Notes: a model not told the origin generated them from the sequence alone. DNA of 64,000 bases from Nocardioides sp. (GCA_037045645.1 JBAOIH010000011.1:186001-250000), one strand, 5' to 3'; positions 16,525 to 25,526 are shown, numbered from the stretch's first letter. Numbers and translations are program-made.

Positions 16525-16734
16525 GGACGCATTGGAAAAGCGTTGAGCAGTAAGCTGCCCCGCGATGGAGAGCACCAAAACAGATCACTATCGGCCGCAG
16601 CGTCCACCTCGGGTGTGCCTTGCCAGGCAGGTATTGGACAGGATCCACCGTCACCGACACCCGAGGCTCACTCAAGACCTCTGGCCCGAGTCGGGCTAAC
16701 CAATGAGCGCGTCACAAGCGCCATGCCGCGCAAA

Positions 16735-18066
16735 TCAGACCAGCATCTGGACAAGCAGCAGGTCGCTTAGCCGAGCCCTAACGAGGTTCATCGAGTACTT
16801 CGGGGAGCGGTCATGGCCAGATACCTGCTTGCCTTGCCTCATCACCTTAATGATCCCCGAGTCAATTGCGGCGCGGAGTGCCTCACGGTCAGGAATGAAG
16901 AAGGCCTCGACCATCGCGGGATGAAAGGACGCCTTGGACTTTCGCTGGTATTTGGGCGGGGCAACCCTCTTCCGAGGAACTTTCCCATGAGCGAGACGGA
17001 ACTCGCGCTGCCAGGAACGGAAGGCACCCTCGTCATACTCGACCTCACCAGTCAGAACAAGAAAGCCTAGCCCGCCGAACTCCGTGATTGCCGCCTCCAT
17101 TGCGGCTCGGTCGTTGAGCGGGGCATCGCCACTAAATGCCATGTGCGCCTTCAAGTCCCAAGCACGCCCGAGCCCGTAGTCAAATTGTGTTGCGCCTATG
17201 CGCCTAGGACCGCCGCCAAACGCGTTGATGAGTGCCGGGAGTCCGACGTACTCGAAGAAGAAGGCCACCCATTCGTCCTGCGCCCACTGAGAGAAGTCAG
17301 CCGCCTGCATGTCGCGGACACACGCCCGCCCGTCCATGTGCTGAGGAAGTGAATCGACGAGCGCGGTCACGAGTGCGCTTGCTTCGTCACGCACCGAGGT
17401 GAAGTAGTTCGCGCTCGCAGCGTGAGCAACGCGGCTCTCGGCTCCTCGCAGGATGTTGTTGAGCCCGTCAAGGGTGATCGTTTGCCCGGCCGACCAGCAC
17501 TGACGATTCCACTCCACACCAAGGGCAGCGGAGATCTGCCTACCGAGTTCAGGCTTCGCCTTGCTGGCGTCGACGTCCAACCCGAGCCCCACCGCAAGGT
17601 TCACCAGAACGGACTTGCGCTCCTTACTACCCGGCCCCAACCTCTCAGGAGGAGAGTGCGTCAACGCACTCAGGCGAGACACCGCCTCTAACTTGCTCCG
17701 CGCTGGGACGAACCCACTAGCCGAGGCAGCGAACGGCCCATCTGACTCCAGTCGAGTGGCCTCGCGTTTAGCCGTCCACGCTTCGGCTCCATCCAGGATG
17801 TTGTTGAGCCCACGCAAGGTGATGGTCTGCCCGGCCGACCAGCACTGACGATTCCACTCCACACCAAGGGCAGCGGAGATCTGCCTACCGAGTTCAGGCT
17901 TCGCCTTGCTGGCGTCGACGTCCAACCCGAGCCCCACCGCAAGGTTCACCAGAACGGACTTGCGCTCCTTACTACCCGGCCCCAATCTCTCAGGAGGAGA
18001 GTGGGTCAAGGCACTGAGTCGGGAAACCGCCTCCAACTTGCTCCGCGCTGGCTGAAATGCGCTCAT
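16735..18066 (-). CDS. putative type II restriction endonuclease with internal duplication
   Basis: 443 residues. Residues 6-95 and 121-210 are two near-identical copies (PARSKLEAVSRLSALTHS...) separated by a 25-residue linker. The C-terminal half contains FDYGLGRAWDLKAHMAF, in which Asp296 and Asp304-x-Lys306 could form a PD-(D/E)XK nuclease site. The assignment rests on that motif and on the neighbouring same-strand C5-methyltransferase gene upstream; I recognise no named family. The recognition sequence is unknown. Expected role: cytoplasmic cleavage of DNA unmethylated at the site protected by the methylase. Confidence 0.65.
   Translation of the reverse strand: MSAFQPARSKLEAVSRLSALTHSPPERLGPGSKERKSVLVNLAVGLGLDVDASKAKPELGRQISAALGVEWNRQCWSAGQTITLRGLNNILDGAEAWTAKREATRLESDGPFAASASGFVPARSKLEAVSRLSALTHSPPERLGPGSKERKSVLVNLAVGLGLDVDASKAKPELGRQISAALGVEWNRQCWSAGQTITLDGLNNILRGAESRVAHAASANYFTSVRDEASALVTALVDSLPQHMDGRACVRDMQAADFSQWAQDEWVAFFFEYVGLPALINAFGGGPRRIGATQFDYGLGRAWDLKAHMAFSGDAPLNDRAAMEAAITEFGGLGFLVLTGEVEYDEGAFRSWQREFRLAHGKVPRKRVAPPKYQRKSKASFHPAMVEAFFIPDREALRAAIDSGIIKVMRQGKQVSGHDRSPKYSMNLVRARLSDLLLVQMLV
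17437..18051 (-). repeat. tandem in-frame 270-bp direct repeat (345-bp period) inside the endonuclease gene
   Basis: The copies 17782-18051 and 17437-17706 differ at only about 20 positions, clustered at the edges. The middle ~200 bp are almost base-identical, including third codon positions, so the duplication is recent or is being homogenised. Confidence 0.92.
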
Positions 18067-18262
18067 GTCTCATCCATCGAGGGGCCCAACAGTTGAGACC
18101 CTGGAACCTGTGCCAAACAAGCGAGGCAGCCGAAACCCGAGGCCAACAGCGTGCTAGCCGCGACAACGACACCCCTGCGGCTTGTTTGCGCACGCGCGTT
18201 GGCCACCTGCCGCCCCCGGGAGCGGCCAGCCCATTCCCCAGTCACACGGGCAGGCTAATCGC

Positions 18263-19690
18263 TTAAGCGGTCAGCGGAGAGGCCGTCCGGTTGTCGCGGG
18301 TGCGTTCAATCAGTGGCCTGCTCGAGTCCCAATAGCGCTCGACCGCGGGATCCGGCGTGATCGCGCTCCCCAAAACGGCCTGCGCAAGGCCAGGACTCCT
18401 TCGGCTGACTGCATCCACGGTCGCAGACACGTGCTGACGGAACACGTGGTACACCGCACCGACATTCACGCCATTTCCCAACTGCTTGTACGTGGAAGCA
18501 TTGGGCTGGTCACCAAAGTCAAACCATTCGGGAAGCCCTTGCAATCGAGCAGTCTCTCGTGGCGAGAGGCGTCGCAGTCGGTCGCCCAGGACGCTGGTCT
18601 GCGTGATGGCCACTAGAGCAGGCAAATAGGTCGGCCGTTTGGCACGTAGGCCTGATGGACGCAAGTGCATGACTGTGTCATAAAGCGAGCGGGCATCCTG
18701 CGCCTGCCATTCGAGCTTGCGCCGCGACGGCGGAAACCCCTCCAGGTAGTTCCACCGCGCCAGCCACGACTCAATCACCGCTTGATGCTCGGTGTAGAGG
18801 GCGGCATTCTTCCGAAGGAACCCCGCTTTCCACGCCGGCGTATCTGGGTCGATGTGTAGGTCTCGCTCGTGGATGAAGGCATCACTCCAGACTGGGAACC
18901 CGGGAAGTTTGCTCACACCAGCCCGACGAAGGGTGACCACAAAATCGTTCCACGCCTCGACCCAGGTTGTCTCCGATGGAGACAACCGCAACTTCAGCGC
19001 GGTCTCTGGGTCGAGGTCCTGGTCAAGAGGGAGGTGGGCGTCGAGCAGCCATCGTTGCGGGTCCCACCCGTCAACTGCACGAGCCTCAACGGTCGGTTCA
19101 ACATCCGATTGCGCCTCCCGTCTGCCGACGTAGGTCGCCAAAATGAACACTCGCTCCCGGACCTGCGGTCGGCCTCCTCGCTCTGGCGGGAGTAGGTGTG
19201 GCGAGAACACGAGTGGTTTGGCGGACACCCTGTAGCCGAGATCGCGCAGCGACCGGATGATGACCTCCCACTCGTGAGTGTGGCGTGGCCCAGCCAGATT
19301 CCTGACGTTCTCAAGAAGCACGACCGATGGTCTGCGGACGCGCAGAATTTCAAGAATATTCCAGAACAGGGTCCCTCGTGCCTCGTCCATGCCGCGCTGG
19401 TAACCGCTCTTGGAGAAGGGCTGACAGGGGAATCCGGCAGTGAGGACATCATGGTCAGGGACTCGCATGGTCGTCTTGGTATCGGCGACGATGTCGCCCA
19501 GCGCCGGGAGTCGCCAGTTGCGCTCATAGACGGCGGCGGCGGCCTCATCCTTCTCAACTGCGTACACACCCTCCCCGCCCAAGGCGCCGAGCGCAGCATG
19601 GAAACCACCAATGCCCGCGAAGAGATCGACGAACGTGAACGGGGAGGACTTCGAACTCATGTTCGGGCAGCTACCAGCTTGGGCCGACAA
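18263..19690 (-). CDS. DNA (cytosine-5-)-methyltransferase
   Basis: 475 residues with all main C5-methylase motifs: I FVDLFAGIGGFHAAL (SAM binding), IV GFPCQPFSKSG with the catalytic Cys, VI LLENVRNL, VIII GGRPQVRERVFI, and IX/X LSPRETARLQGLPEWF...YKQLGNGVNV. The target-recognition region lies between VIII and IX (~190-370). It transfers a methyl group to C5 of cytosine in a specific site, protecting it from the putative endonuclease encoded 196 bp downstream. An in-frame ATG at 19660 is an alternative start giving 465 residues. Confidence 0.95.
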   Translation of the reverse strand: MSAQAGSCPNMSSKSSPFTFVDLFAGIGGFHAALGALGGEGVYAVEKDEAAAAVYERNWRLPALGDIVADTKTTMRVPDHDVLTAGFPCQPFSKSGYQRGMDEARGTLFWNILEILRVRRPSVVLLENVRNLAGPRHTHEWEVIIRSLRDLGYRVSAKPLVFSPHLLPPERGGRPQVRERVFILATYVGRREAQSDVEPTVEARAVDGWDPQRWLLDAHLPLDQDLDPETALKLRLSPSETTWVEAWNDFVVTLRRAGVSKLPGFPVWSDAFIHERDLHIDPDTPAWKAGFLRKNAALYTEHQAVIESWLARWNYLEGFPPSRRKLEWQAQDARSLYDTVMHLRPSGLRAKRPTYLPALVAITQTSVLGDRLRRLSPRETARLQGLPEWFDFGDQPNASTYKQLGNGVNVGAVYHVFRQHVSATVDAVSRRSPGLAQAVLGSAITPDPAVERYWDSSRPLIERTRDNRTASPLTA

Positions 19691-20097
19691 AAGCTAGGAC
19701 CGCAAAGTAAGGCCGTGCTATTGGCTCGCAGACGGGCGACGATCATGTTTCGTCCACCTTTCGTGAATATGCGGCCAACACCGCCAAGGACTTCGGCGTC
19801 CCTCGGAGAGAGGGTCCACAGCCTCAGACTGACACGTTGCCGCCACGACCACCTCGGACGGGCTCAATCCTGTGGACAGGGTTTGACTCAGCACCTGCTC
19901 AGGACCCTTGTGCGACCTCATCGTTGACCACGGTTGAACCTCGCGAACTCCGCGAATCTCCTTGCCCCATGGGCCTTTCAGTGCCCTTCACCCCCTGTTT
20001 TACAAGCGGCACGAATGCTACGAATGACGTAGATGGGTCGCCCGCGGTCGGGTGGCCCACGACGCATTTTCGGGCGACTTGTTGGACGTGGTTGAGC
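19691..20097. other. 407-bp intergenic region before the relaxase; possible oriT or control region
   Basis: This region lies between the divergent methyltransferase and relaxase genes. The relaxase frame is open through part of it, but conserved similarity begins only at the ATG 20098. Visible structure is limited: a tandem ACGAATG-NN-ACGAATG near 20011-20026 and a GTCGCCC.../GGGTGGCC dyad near 20037-20060. oriT often lies next to a relaxase gene, but no nic site can be named from sequence alone. Confidence 0.35.
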
Positions 20098-22725
20098 ATG
20101 CATGGCGGCGTGAAGATCTATCGGGGAGCGGCAACAGCCGCGCGGCAGTACGTCGAGGCTGATCGTGGGCGAGCCGACGACCATTACCTTGCCGAAGGCA
20201 CGGGCATCGCGGAGCGACTGATCGGCACCCCGGACAGTGTCGAGCGGGCGCCCAGCCTGGACGGCGATGCGTACGAAGCCTGGGTCGCGGGTCTCGACCC
20301 GGAGACGCACGAGCCTCGTGGTCGCTTGCGCAAGGACGCCCGAGCGACACGCTTCGCCGAGGTCGTCGTGAACGGACCGAAGTCCTGGTCACTCGCCGCC
20401 GCCCTCCACCCCGAGGTCGCCGAGGCGTACGACAGCGCGATGGATTCCGCGGCGCATCAGATCGTGGCGTGGCTGGCCGAGCACGCGACGACCCGCGTTG
20501 GTCCGCGCGGCCGTCAGGTGCAGGTGCTGGTCGAGCGGATCGAAGCCGCGGTGATTCGGCACTATTCGTCACGGGCCGGCGACCCTCACCGGCATCTCCA
20601 CCTCCAGATCAACGCTCGAGTCTTCGCGGATGGCAAGTGGCGTGGCCTGCACACCGTCGGGATGCGCGACAACATCGACGCCATCAACGGCATCGGACAC
20701 GCCGCTGTCATGTGCGATCCCCACTTCCGGCGAGTGCTGGCCGACCATGGGTTCACCGTCGACCCCGAGGCCGGCGAGATCGATCAGCTGGCAGAGTTCG
20801 TCGGGCCCTTCTCGGCAAGGGCGCGACAGATCGGCCGCAACATCGAGCGGTACGAGACGGAGTGGCGCGCCGACCACCCAGGCGAGGAGCCGGGTCCCGG
20901 GCTGCTCCGCTCCTGGGATGCGCGTGCATGGGCAGACAACAGACGGGACAAGGTCGCCGCTCGCAATGGTGCGGACATCACCGAACGCTGGGTTCACGAG
21001 TTGGCTGCACTCGACTATCGACCGCCAGCCGCGAGGGCGCCATTGCATGCGACTCGAACAGGGCAGATCGACCGTGACCGAGTCTGCGAGATCGCGCTCA
21101 CTCGCCTCGGCGCCAAGCGTTCGGCCTGGAACACTGCCGACATTCGCGGTGTGATCGAGCACCTCATCACCGAGGCGAACGTCGTCACCGAGGTCGGCGT
21201 ACGCGCCGAACTTGCCGAAGACCTCACCGCGAGAGTCGCTGCCCGGTGCTTGCCGCTGCTCAAGGAGCCACCTCCGGCCGAGCACATCCGCTCACTGACC
21301 AGCCCCGAGGTGCTCGAAGTCGAAGCCGACCTCACCACTCGGCTCGCAGCACGAGCCATCCCGGCCGCGGCGAGCCTTGACGAGTCGGCCGTCGGCACCG
21401 ACGACGCGCAGCTCAGGAAGTCCGTCGTCGCGCTGGCCGGGGACTCACCGCTGGTTGTGCTCGAAGGTGCAGCGGGCACCGGCAAGACCACCGCTCTCGC
21501 AGCGGCTTCCGACGTCATCGAGCGACGTGGGCACCGGCTGGTGTTGGTTGCCCCGACACTCAAGGCAGCACAGGTGGCGGGCCGGGAGGTCGGTGCGCAC
21601 GCCACCTCCGCGGCGATGCTGGCCCGTCGCTGTGGCTGGTCGTGGGACGAGGACGGGCACTGGAGCCGCGCGGGCTCCGGCACCTCCGACGCGCTGAGGC
21701 CCGGCGACGTACTCCTCATCGACGAGGCCGGGATGCTCGACCAAGACACCGCCCGGGCACTACTCACGATCGCCGACGAGGCCGGCGCCAAGATCCGCCT
21801 GGTCGGCGATCGCCACCAACTGCCAGCAGTCGGACGGGGCGGAGTACTCGACTTGGGAGTGCGCTGGACCCGGCCAGAACAACACCTCAGTTTGGAGTCC
21901 GTGCGCCGGTTCCGCGATCCGGCGTACGCCGACCTCAGTCTGGCCATGCGCTCTGGCGGTGAACCCGCCGATGTGTTCCGGAAACTCCACCAGCGCGGCG
22001 AGGTCGTGGTGCACCAGAGCGAGGAGGACCGACTCACTGCGCTGGCCTTCGAGGCGGTCGAGTCCTCGGCTCTCATCGTTGCCGACACTCGCGAGGACGC
22101 TGCGACGCTGAACGCGGTGATCCACGACCTCCGGGTCGAGGACGGGCTCGTTGACGAGGAGAGCACGGTGGCGACGCGCGGGGGCGACCAGATCGGCCGC
22201 GGCGACCGAGTCACGACGCGCGCCAACGACTACGACCAGGGCGTCGCCAACCGCGACACCTGGACGGTCGTCGACATCTATACCGACGGTGGGCTGCTGC
22301 TCTCCGGCGCGGGAGGTGAGCGACGCGTCGACAGCGAATACGCCCGCAAGCACGTGGAGCTTGCCTACGCCACGACGGCGTACGGCGCCCAGGGCGAGAC
22401 CGTCGATGAGGCACACCTCGCCCTCACCGACCGGACGGGTGCCGCGTCGGCGTACGTCGGCATGACCCGCGGGCGCGAGCGCAACGCAGTTCACGTCGTG
22501 GCCGAAGACCTGGAGGATGCAGAGCAGCAATGGGTTGCCGCGTTCACCCGGGATCGTGCTGACCTCGGTCCTGCGCATGCGGCTCGTTTGGCTGCGGAGG
22601 AAGCAGTGAAGTACGAGACGCCGAAGCGTGGGGCTCCTCGCCGCAGGCCGCGCCGACCATCGCGAGTCCAGCCACAGCCAGCAACGTTCCCCCACTCGCC
22701 AGAGTCACCGTCAATCGGCTTCTGA
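20098..22725 (+). CDS. MobF-type relaxase/helicase (TraA-like)
   Basis: 875 residues from the ATG at 20098. The relaxase domain has GDAYEAWVAGLDPETHEPRGRLR, VNGPKSWSLAA and the metal-binding histidine cluster PHRHLHLQ (His164, 166, 168). Residues ~430-790 are a RecD2/UvrD-like helicase with Walker A GAAGTGKTT at ~457-465, Walker B LLIDEAGM at ~539-546 and a late YVGMTRGRERNAVHV motif. Such proteins nick plasmid or element DNA at oriT, stay covalently attached and unwind the transferred strand. No coupling protein is nearby, so the island would be mobilised rather than self-transferred. Confidence 0.92.
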   Translation: MHGGVKIYRGAATAARQYVEADRGRADDHYLAEGTGIAERLIGTPDSVERAPSLDGDAYEAWVAGLDPETHEPRGRLRKDARATRFAEVVVNGPKSWSLAAALHPEVAEAYDSAMDSAAHQIVAWLAEHATTRVGPRGRQVQVLVERIEAAVIRHYSSRAGDPHRHLHLQINARVFADGKWRGLHTVGMRDNIDAINGIGHAAVMCDPHFRRVLADHGFTVDPEAGEIDQLAEFVGPFSARARQIGRNIERYETEWRADHPGEEPGPGLLRSWDARAWADNRRDKVAARNGADITERWVHELAALDYRPPAARAPLHATRTGQIDRDRVCEIALTRLGAKRSAWNTADIRGVIEHLITEANVVTEVGVRAELAEDLTARVAARCLPLLKEPPPAEHIRSLTSPEVLEVEADLTTRLAARAIPAAASLDESAVGTDDAQLRKSVVALAGDSPLVVLEGAAGTGKTTALAAASDVIERRGHRLVLVAPTLKAAQVAGREVGAHATSAAMLARRCGWSWDEDGHWSRAGSGTSDALRPGDVLLIDEAGMLDQDTARALLTIADEAGAKIRLVGDRHQLPAVGRGGVLDLGVRWTRPEQHLSLESVRRFRDPAYADLSLAMRSGGEPADVFRKLHQRGEVVVHQSEEDRLTALAFEAVESSALIVADTREDAATLNAVIHDLRVEDGLVDEESTVATRGGDQIGRGDRVTTRANDYDQGVANRDTWTVVDIYTDGGLLLSGAGGERRVDSEYARKHVELAYATTAYGAQGETVDEAHLALTDRTGAASAYVGMTRGRERNAVHVVAEDLEDAEQQWVAAFTRDRADLGPAHAARLAAEEAVKYETPKRGAPRRRPRRPSRVQPQPATFPHSPESPSIGF

Positions 22726-22766
22726 GGCACTACGTAACCCTTTCCGAGCGTTCCTCTTGAACTTTC

Positions 22767-22850
22767 GGGGGAACGCCGTTTGACCTGCGAGAACTCGAAG
22801 GTTCCCCCAAGTTCCCCCTGGGCGGCAGGTACGAAGTCGGTAACGTTCCC
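22767..22850. promoter_or_regulatory. cluster of GTTCCCCC repeats upstream of the excisionase-like genes
   Basis: GTTCCCCC occurs at 22801-22808 and 22811-22818, inverted at 22767-22774 (GGGGGAAC), with a shorter GTTCCC at 22845-22850. The cluster lies in the gap between relaxase and the first HTH gene and looks like binding sites for a regulator or Xis. Confidence 0.5.
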
Positions 22851-22894
22851 TGCTCATTCTGGGAGGTCTCATCACGGGATCCCAGGAGGCTCCG

Positions 22895-23104
22895 ATGTCC
22901 GACCACGGCCAAGCAACCACACCCAACGCTCACGACGAATTGATGACCATCGGAGAAGTCGCCGAACTCCTCCGAGTGCCAGTGGCGACGCTGCGCTACT
23001 GGCGACACCTCGGGGCAGGCCCGGCCAGCTTTCGAGTCGGTCGTCACGTGCGCTACCGACGATGCGACGTCCGCGCCTGGGTCAACGCCAAGCTGCGTCG
23101 GTGA
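22895..23104 (+). CDS. small helix-turn-helix protein, excisionase/MerR-like (Xis/BldC type)
   Basis: 69 residues. A single winged HTH of the MerR/excisionase superfamily spans most of the protein (LMTIGEVAELLRVPVATLRYWRHLGAGPASFRVGRHVRYRRCDVRAWVNAKL). Proteins like this in actinobacterial elements are DNA-bending excisionases or AlpA-like activators. The stop codon overlaps the GTG of the next HTH gene, so the two are translationally coupled. Confidence 0.85.
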   Translation: MSDHGQATTPNAHDELMTIGEVAELLRVPVATLRYWRHLGAGPASFRVGRHVRYRRCDVRAWVNAKLRR

Positions 23105-23745
23105 GTCTGGTGCCTGCGGAACACGAGCGAGATCCGCTGCTCACCATCGACGATGCCGCTGCCTACCTCAACGTGCCCGCTCGCTGGGTGGCTGACGCAG
23201 TCCGCGAACGAAAGGTGCGTTGCACCCGGATCGGCAAGCACGTCCGCTTCCGAGTCGAGCACCTGGACGAACTGATCGAAGTCGGTGAGCAGCCGGTCAC
23301 GGCTGGGGTGATTCAGCTGCGACGCGATCGGAGGCGGTCGAAGCTTTTGAACAACAGGCAAGCCATAGCGCTATGGACGCGAGTGGTTGGTCGGAAGAAC
23401 CGAGGAAGCAACCTCGTGCGCCAGCCGCTCCAACGCGCGCAAGTCCTCGGCCAACTGAGCTCGGTCAACCGGGCTCGACGCCTCCAGCGCCGCAGCACGG
23501 ATGAAAGACGTGACCTTCACGCCATCCTTCTCTGCCCGAGCACGAGCTTCCTCGATCTCGTCGAAGGAGAAGCGCACCGAAATGGTGACGTCTCGCTTGA
23601 CGCTCAGCGGGACGGAACGTCCCGTGTCGAAGTCCGAGGTGTCCTGAGTCCGGTTGTAGTGCTCGGCCAGTTCCGCCTCGGTCATGTCGGACGTCGGTTC
23701 CGGACTACGACCCATCGTCCAAGTGTGTTGCACTCGTCGAAGTAG
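23101..23745 (+). CDS. second excisionase-like helix-turn-helix protein; 3' extent uncertain
   Basis: Starts at the GTG 23101, overlapping the previous stop (GTGA). Residues ~12-60 form an excisionase-family HTH (LLTIDDAAAYLNVPARWVADAVRERKVRCTRIGKHVRFRVEHLDELIEVG). After about residue 80 the frame stays open to 23745 but runs antisense through the credible RHH-like gene on the minus strand, and its composition becomes shadow-like. The real protein is probably ~80-90 residues, and its stop codon may have been lost by mutation or a small frameshift near 23340. Confidence 0.6.
   Translation: MSLVPAEHERDPLLTIDDAAAYLNVPARWVADAVRERKVRCTRIGKHVRFRVEHLDELIEVGEQPVTAGVIQLRRDRRRSKLLNNRQAIALWTRVVGRKNRGSNLVRQPLQRAQVLGQLSSVNRARRLQRRSTDERRDLHAILLCPSTSFLDLVEGEAHRNGDVSLDAQRDGTSRVEVRGVLSPVVVLGQFRLGHVGRRFRTTTHRPSVLHSSK
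23371..23715 (-). CDS. ribbon-helix-helix-like DNA-binding protein, possible antitoxin
   Basis: About 114 residues from the ATG at 23715; ATG 23685 (MTEAELAEHYN) is an alternative. The core VKRDVTISVRFSFDEIEEARARAEKDGVKVTSFIRAAALEA has the strand-helix-helix pattern of RHH/CopG proteins. It is preceded by an N-terminal TEAELAEHYNRTQDTSDFD segment that resembles those of antitoxin-like proteins. No partner toxin adjoins it, so it may be an orphan antitoxin or a repressor of island genes. Confidence 0.7.
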   Translation of the reverse strand: MGRSPEPTSDMTEAELAEHYNRTQDTSDFDTGRSVPLSVKRDVTISVRFSFDEIEEARARAEKDGVKVTSFIRAAALEASSPVDRAQLAEDLRALERLAHEVASSVLPTNHSRP

Positions 23746-23767
23746 CGCAACACGCGATCAGGCGCTA

Positions 23768-24102
23768 TCAGTCGGCGATCGTGAGGGACACGTCTCCGAA
23801 GTCCGCAACCACCCGGACAGTTCCCCCGAGCGCCTCTACGTAGCTGCGCAGGGTGCCCAGCTCGGAAGAGTCCAGTTGTCCGGACTCGATCTGGGAGACG
23901 CGACCCTGGGTGACGTGCATGAGGTCGGCCACCTCGCGCTGCGTCGTAGACGACTGCTTGCGGATCTCCGCCAGGCGATAGGCACGGACTTCAGCGCGGG
24001 CACGCTCGCGGGCAGCATCGATCCGCTCCTGGCTGGTCAGCCCGGCAGCGATGGCGTCGCGCTTGACGTCGCTCCACGAGCGACCGAGAGCCTTCTTGTC
24101 AC
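23768..24102 (-). CDS. HigA-like antitoxin, XRE family
   Basis: About 111 residues from the GTG at 24102, chosen because GGAAGGAG lies 7 bp upstream; a longer frame from ATG 24130 is less likely. An XRE helix-turn-helix lies in the C-terminal half (STTQREVADLMHVTQGRVSQIESGQLDSSELGTLRSYVEALGGTVRVVADFGD), the arrangement of the HigA antitoxins paired with Gp49-like toxins. It is translationally coupled to the toxin gene (start overlaps the toxin stop). Expected role: neutralise the toxin and repress the operon. Confidence 0.88.
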
Positions 24103-24479
24103 TCACTGCCGTGCTCCTTCCGTTGCTCATCGAGCCACCTGTCGTACCGCTGCTCCGCAATCGGGACGTTTACCTCGTACCACTTCTTCCAGTTCCCCGC
24201 CTTGTCTCCAGCCACCAGGAGAACCGCTTGGCGCATGGGATCGAAGACGAAAAGGATCCGGATGTGAGTGCGACTCCGGGTAGGTCGCAATTCCTTCATG
24301 TTGTGGTGCTTCGAGCCGGCGATCTTGTCGACGAACGGGCGGCCCAGGGTTGGCCCTTCGTCCTCCAGCAACTCGATCGCCTGCTCGACCTGATCCGCGG
24401 TGTCGATGTCGTGACGACAGAGTTCGAGGTACCACTCCTCGACCTCCGGCATCAGGATGATCTCCCACTGCTCCGCCAT
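24099..24479 (-). CDS. HigB-like toxin, phage-derived Gp49-like/RelE superfamily
   Basis: 126 residues. The pattern WEIILMPEVEEWYLEL...QVEQAIELLEDEGPTLGRPFVDKIAGSKHHNMKELR...HIRILFVFDPMRQAVLLVAGDKAGNWKKWYEVNVPIAEQRYDRWL is that of Gp49/HigB-type toxins, which are ribosome-dependent mRNA interferases. Toxin-first order with the antitoxin overlapping is typical for HigBA. It lies 4 bp after the decayed integrase gene. The likely role is island maintenance or phage-triggered growth arrest. Confidence 0.88.
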   Translation of the reverse strand: MAEQWEIILMPEVEEWYLELCRHDIDTADQVEQAIELLEDEGPTLGRPFVDKIAGSKHHNMKELRPTRSRTHIRILFVFDPMRQAVLLVAGDKAGNWKKWYEVNVPIAEQRYDRWLDEQRKEHGSE

Positions 24480-24483
24480 AGTA

Positions 24484-25525
24484 TTACTCCTGACTAATAT
24501 TCATCAAGGAGTTCGGTCGGATAGTGCCACCCGTGAGCGCGGTGTCGATGATCCCCGAGATCAACTCGTCGCCAGCCGGGAGCAGGTGCCCATAGGTGTC
24601 GATCGTCGTGGTGATCGACTCGTGCCCCAACCTCGCCTGGATGTGTGGCAGTGGCGCTCCACCGGCCACCAGCCACGCGACATGCGTGTGCCGCAAGTCG
24701 TGGAACCGGAACGGTGCGATGCCCTCGGCCGCCAACGCCTTCATCAACGGGCGCCACACACCTCGATAGAAGTCGCCGTTGTGCACCGGGAAGCCCTTGC
24801 GGGTGGTGAACACGAAGTCGTCCGGCGCGCGCCCGTCAATCAACCGCGTCAACGCAGCTGCGACCGCCGGAGCAATCGTCACCGTCCGACGCGACTTCGG
24901 CGTCTTCGGATAACCCAGGTGGTGCTCGTGCATCGCGTGCTTGGGCTGGAGTTGCTTGGCGATCCAGCCAGGGGTGTCGGTTGCATCGTCCTCACCGTTG
25001 CGCTTCCACGCCTTGTTCACCCGCCGGTCCGCCGCGACAGGTCGACGTCGCTGACCCACAGCGCGCTCAGCTCGCCGAACCGAAGTCCTGTCCCGACCGC
25101 CACCGCGAGCAGGTCGCCGTGCTCGCCGGCGAGGCGTACGGCGGTCTCCAGCTCGCGCTCGGTCAGGAACCGCAGCTCGGGCCGGGACTGCTTGACCCGC
25201 GACTGCTTCGGCGCCGTCCCGATCGCCGGGTTGGCCGCGAGATAGCCGCGCTTGACGGCGTACGCGAAGACCCCGTGAATCAGCCCGTGATAGTTCGCCT
25301 TGGTCTTCAGCGAACGGTCCCACTCGATCAGCCACGCCTTGATGTCGGCCCCCGAGTTCGAGGTGACCGGTCGGGTGAACAGCGGCGACCCCGCCACCAA
25401 GGTCGACCCAGGACTCGCAGATGCCCGAGATAGCGCTTCCGCTGCCCCGGCGAGAGGTCCACGATCTGGCGGGCGTGCTCCTCGCCTAACTCCAGGAAGG
25501 AGTCGCCGAGATCATCCAGGTGAAG
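24484..25525 (-). pseudogene. tyrosine recombinase (integrase), frameshifted and 5'-truncated
   Basis: Three reading frames together make one integrase. From 25525 one frame gives LDDLGDSFLELGEEHARQIVDLSPGQRKRYLGHLRVL (core-binding domain). A second, from ~25400 to 25017, gives the rest of that domain and the first catalytic Arg (GTGLRFGEL). A third, from ~25015, gives HDLRHTH, LGHES and DTYGH, that is the His, Arg and Tyr of the active site. So there are frameshifts near 25400 and 25020. The N-terminal arm-binding domain and start are missing, replaced by palindromic repeats. As read it cannot produce an active enzyme. Confidence 0.85.
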
Positions 25526-25526
25526 G

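Noticed and set aside
16525..16734. Additional exon-like remainder or small gene between the split gene and the endonuclease
   Set aside because: No frame continues the helical-repeat protein past its TAG at 16524, and no start with an RBS is visible.
19837..20097. N-terminal extension of the relaxase
   Set aside because: The frame is open, but family-like sequence starts at the ATG 20098 and the extension is Pro/Thr/Ser-rich without a domain.
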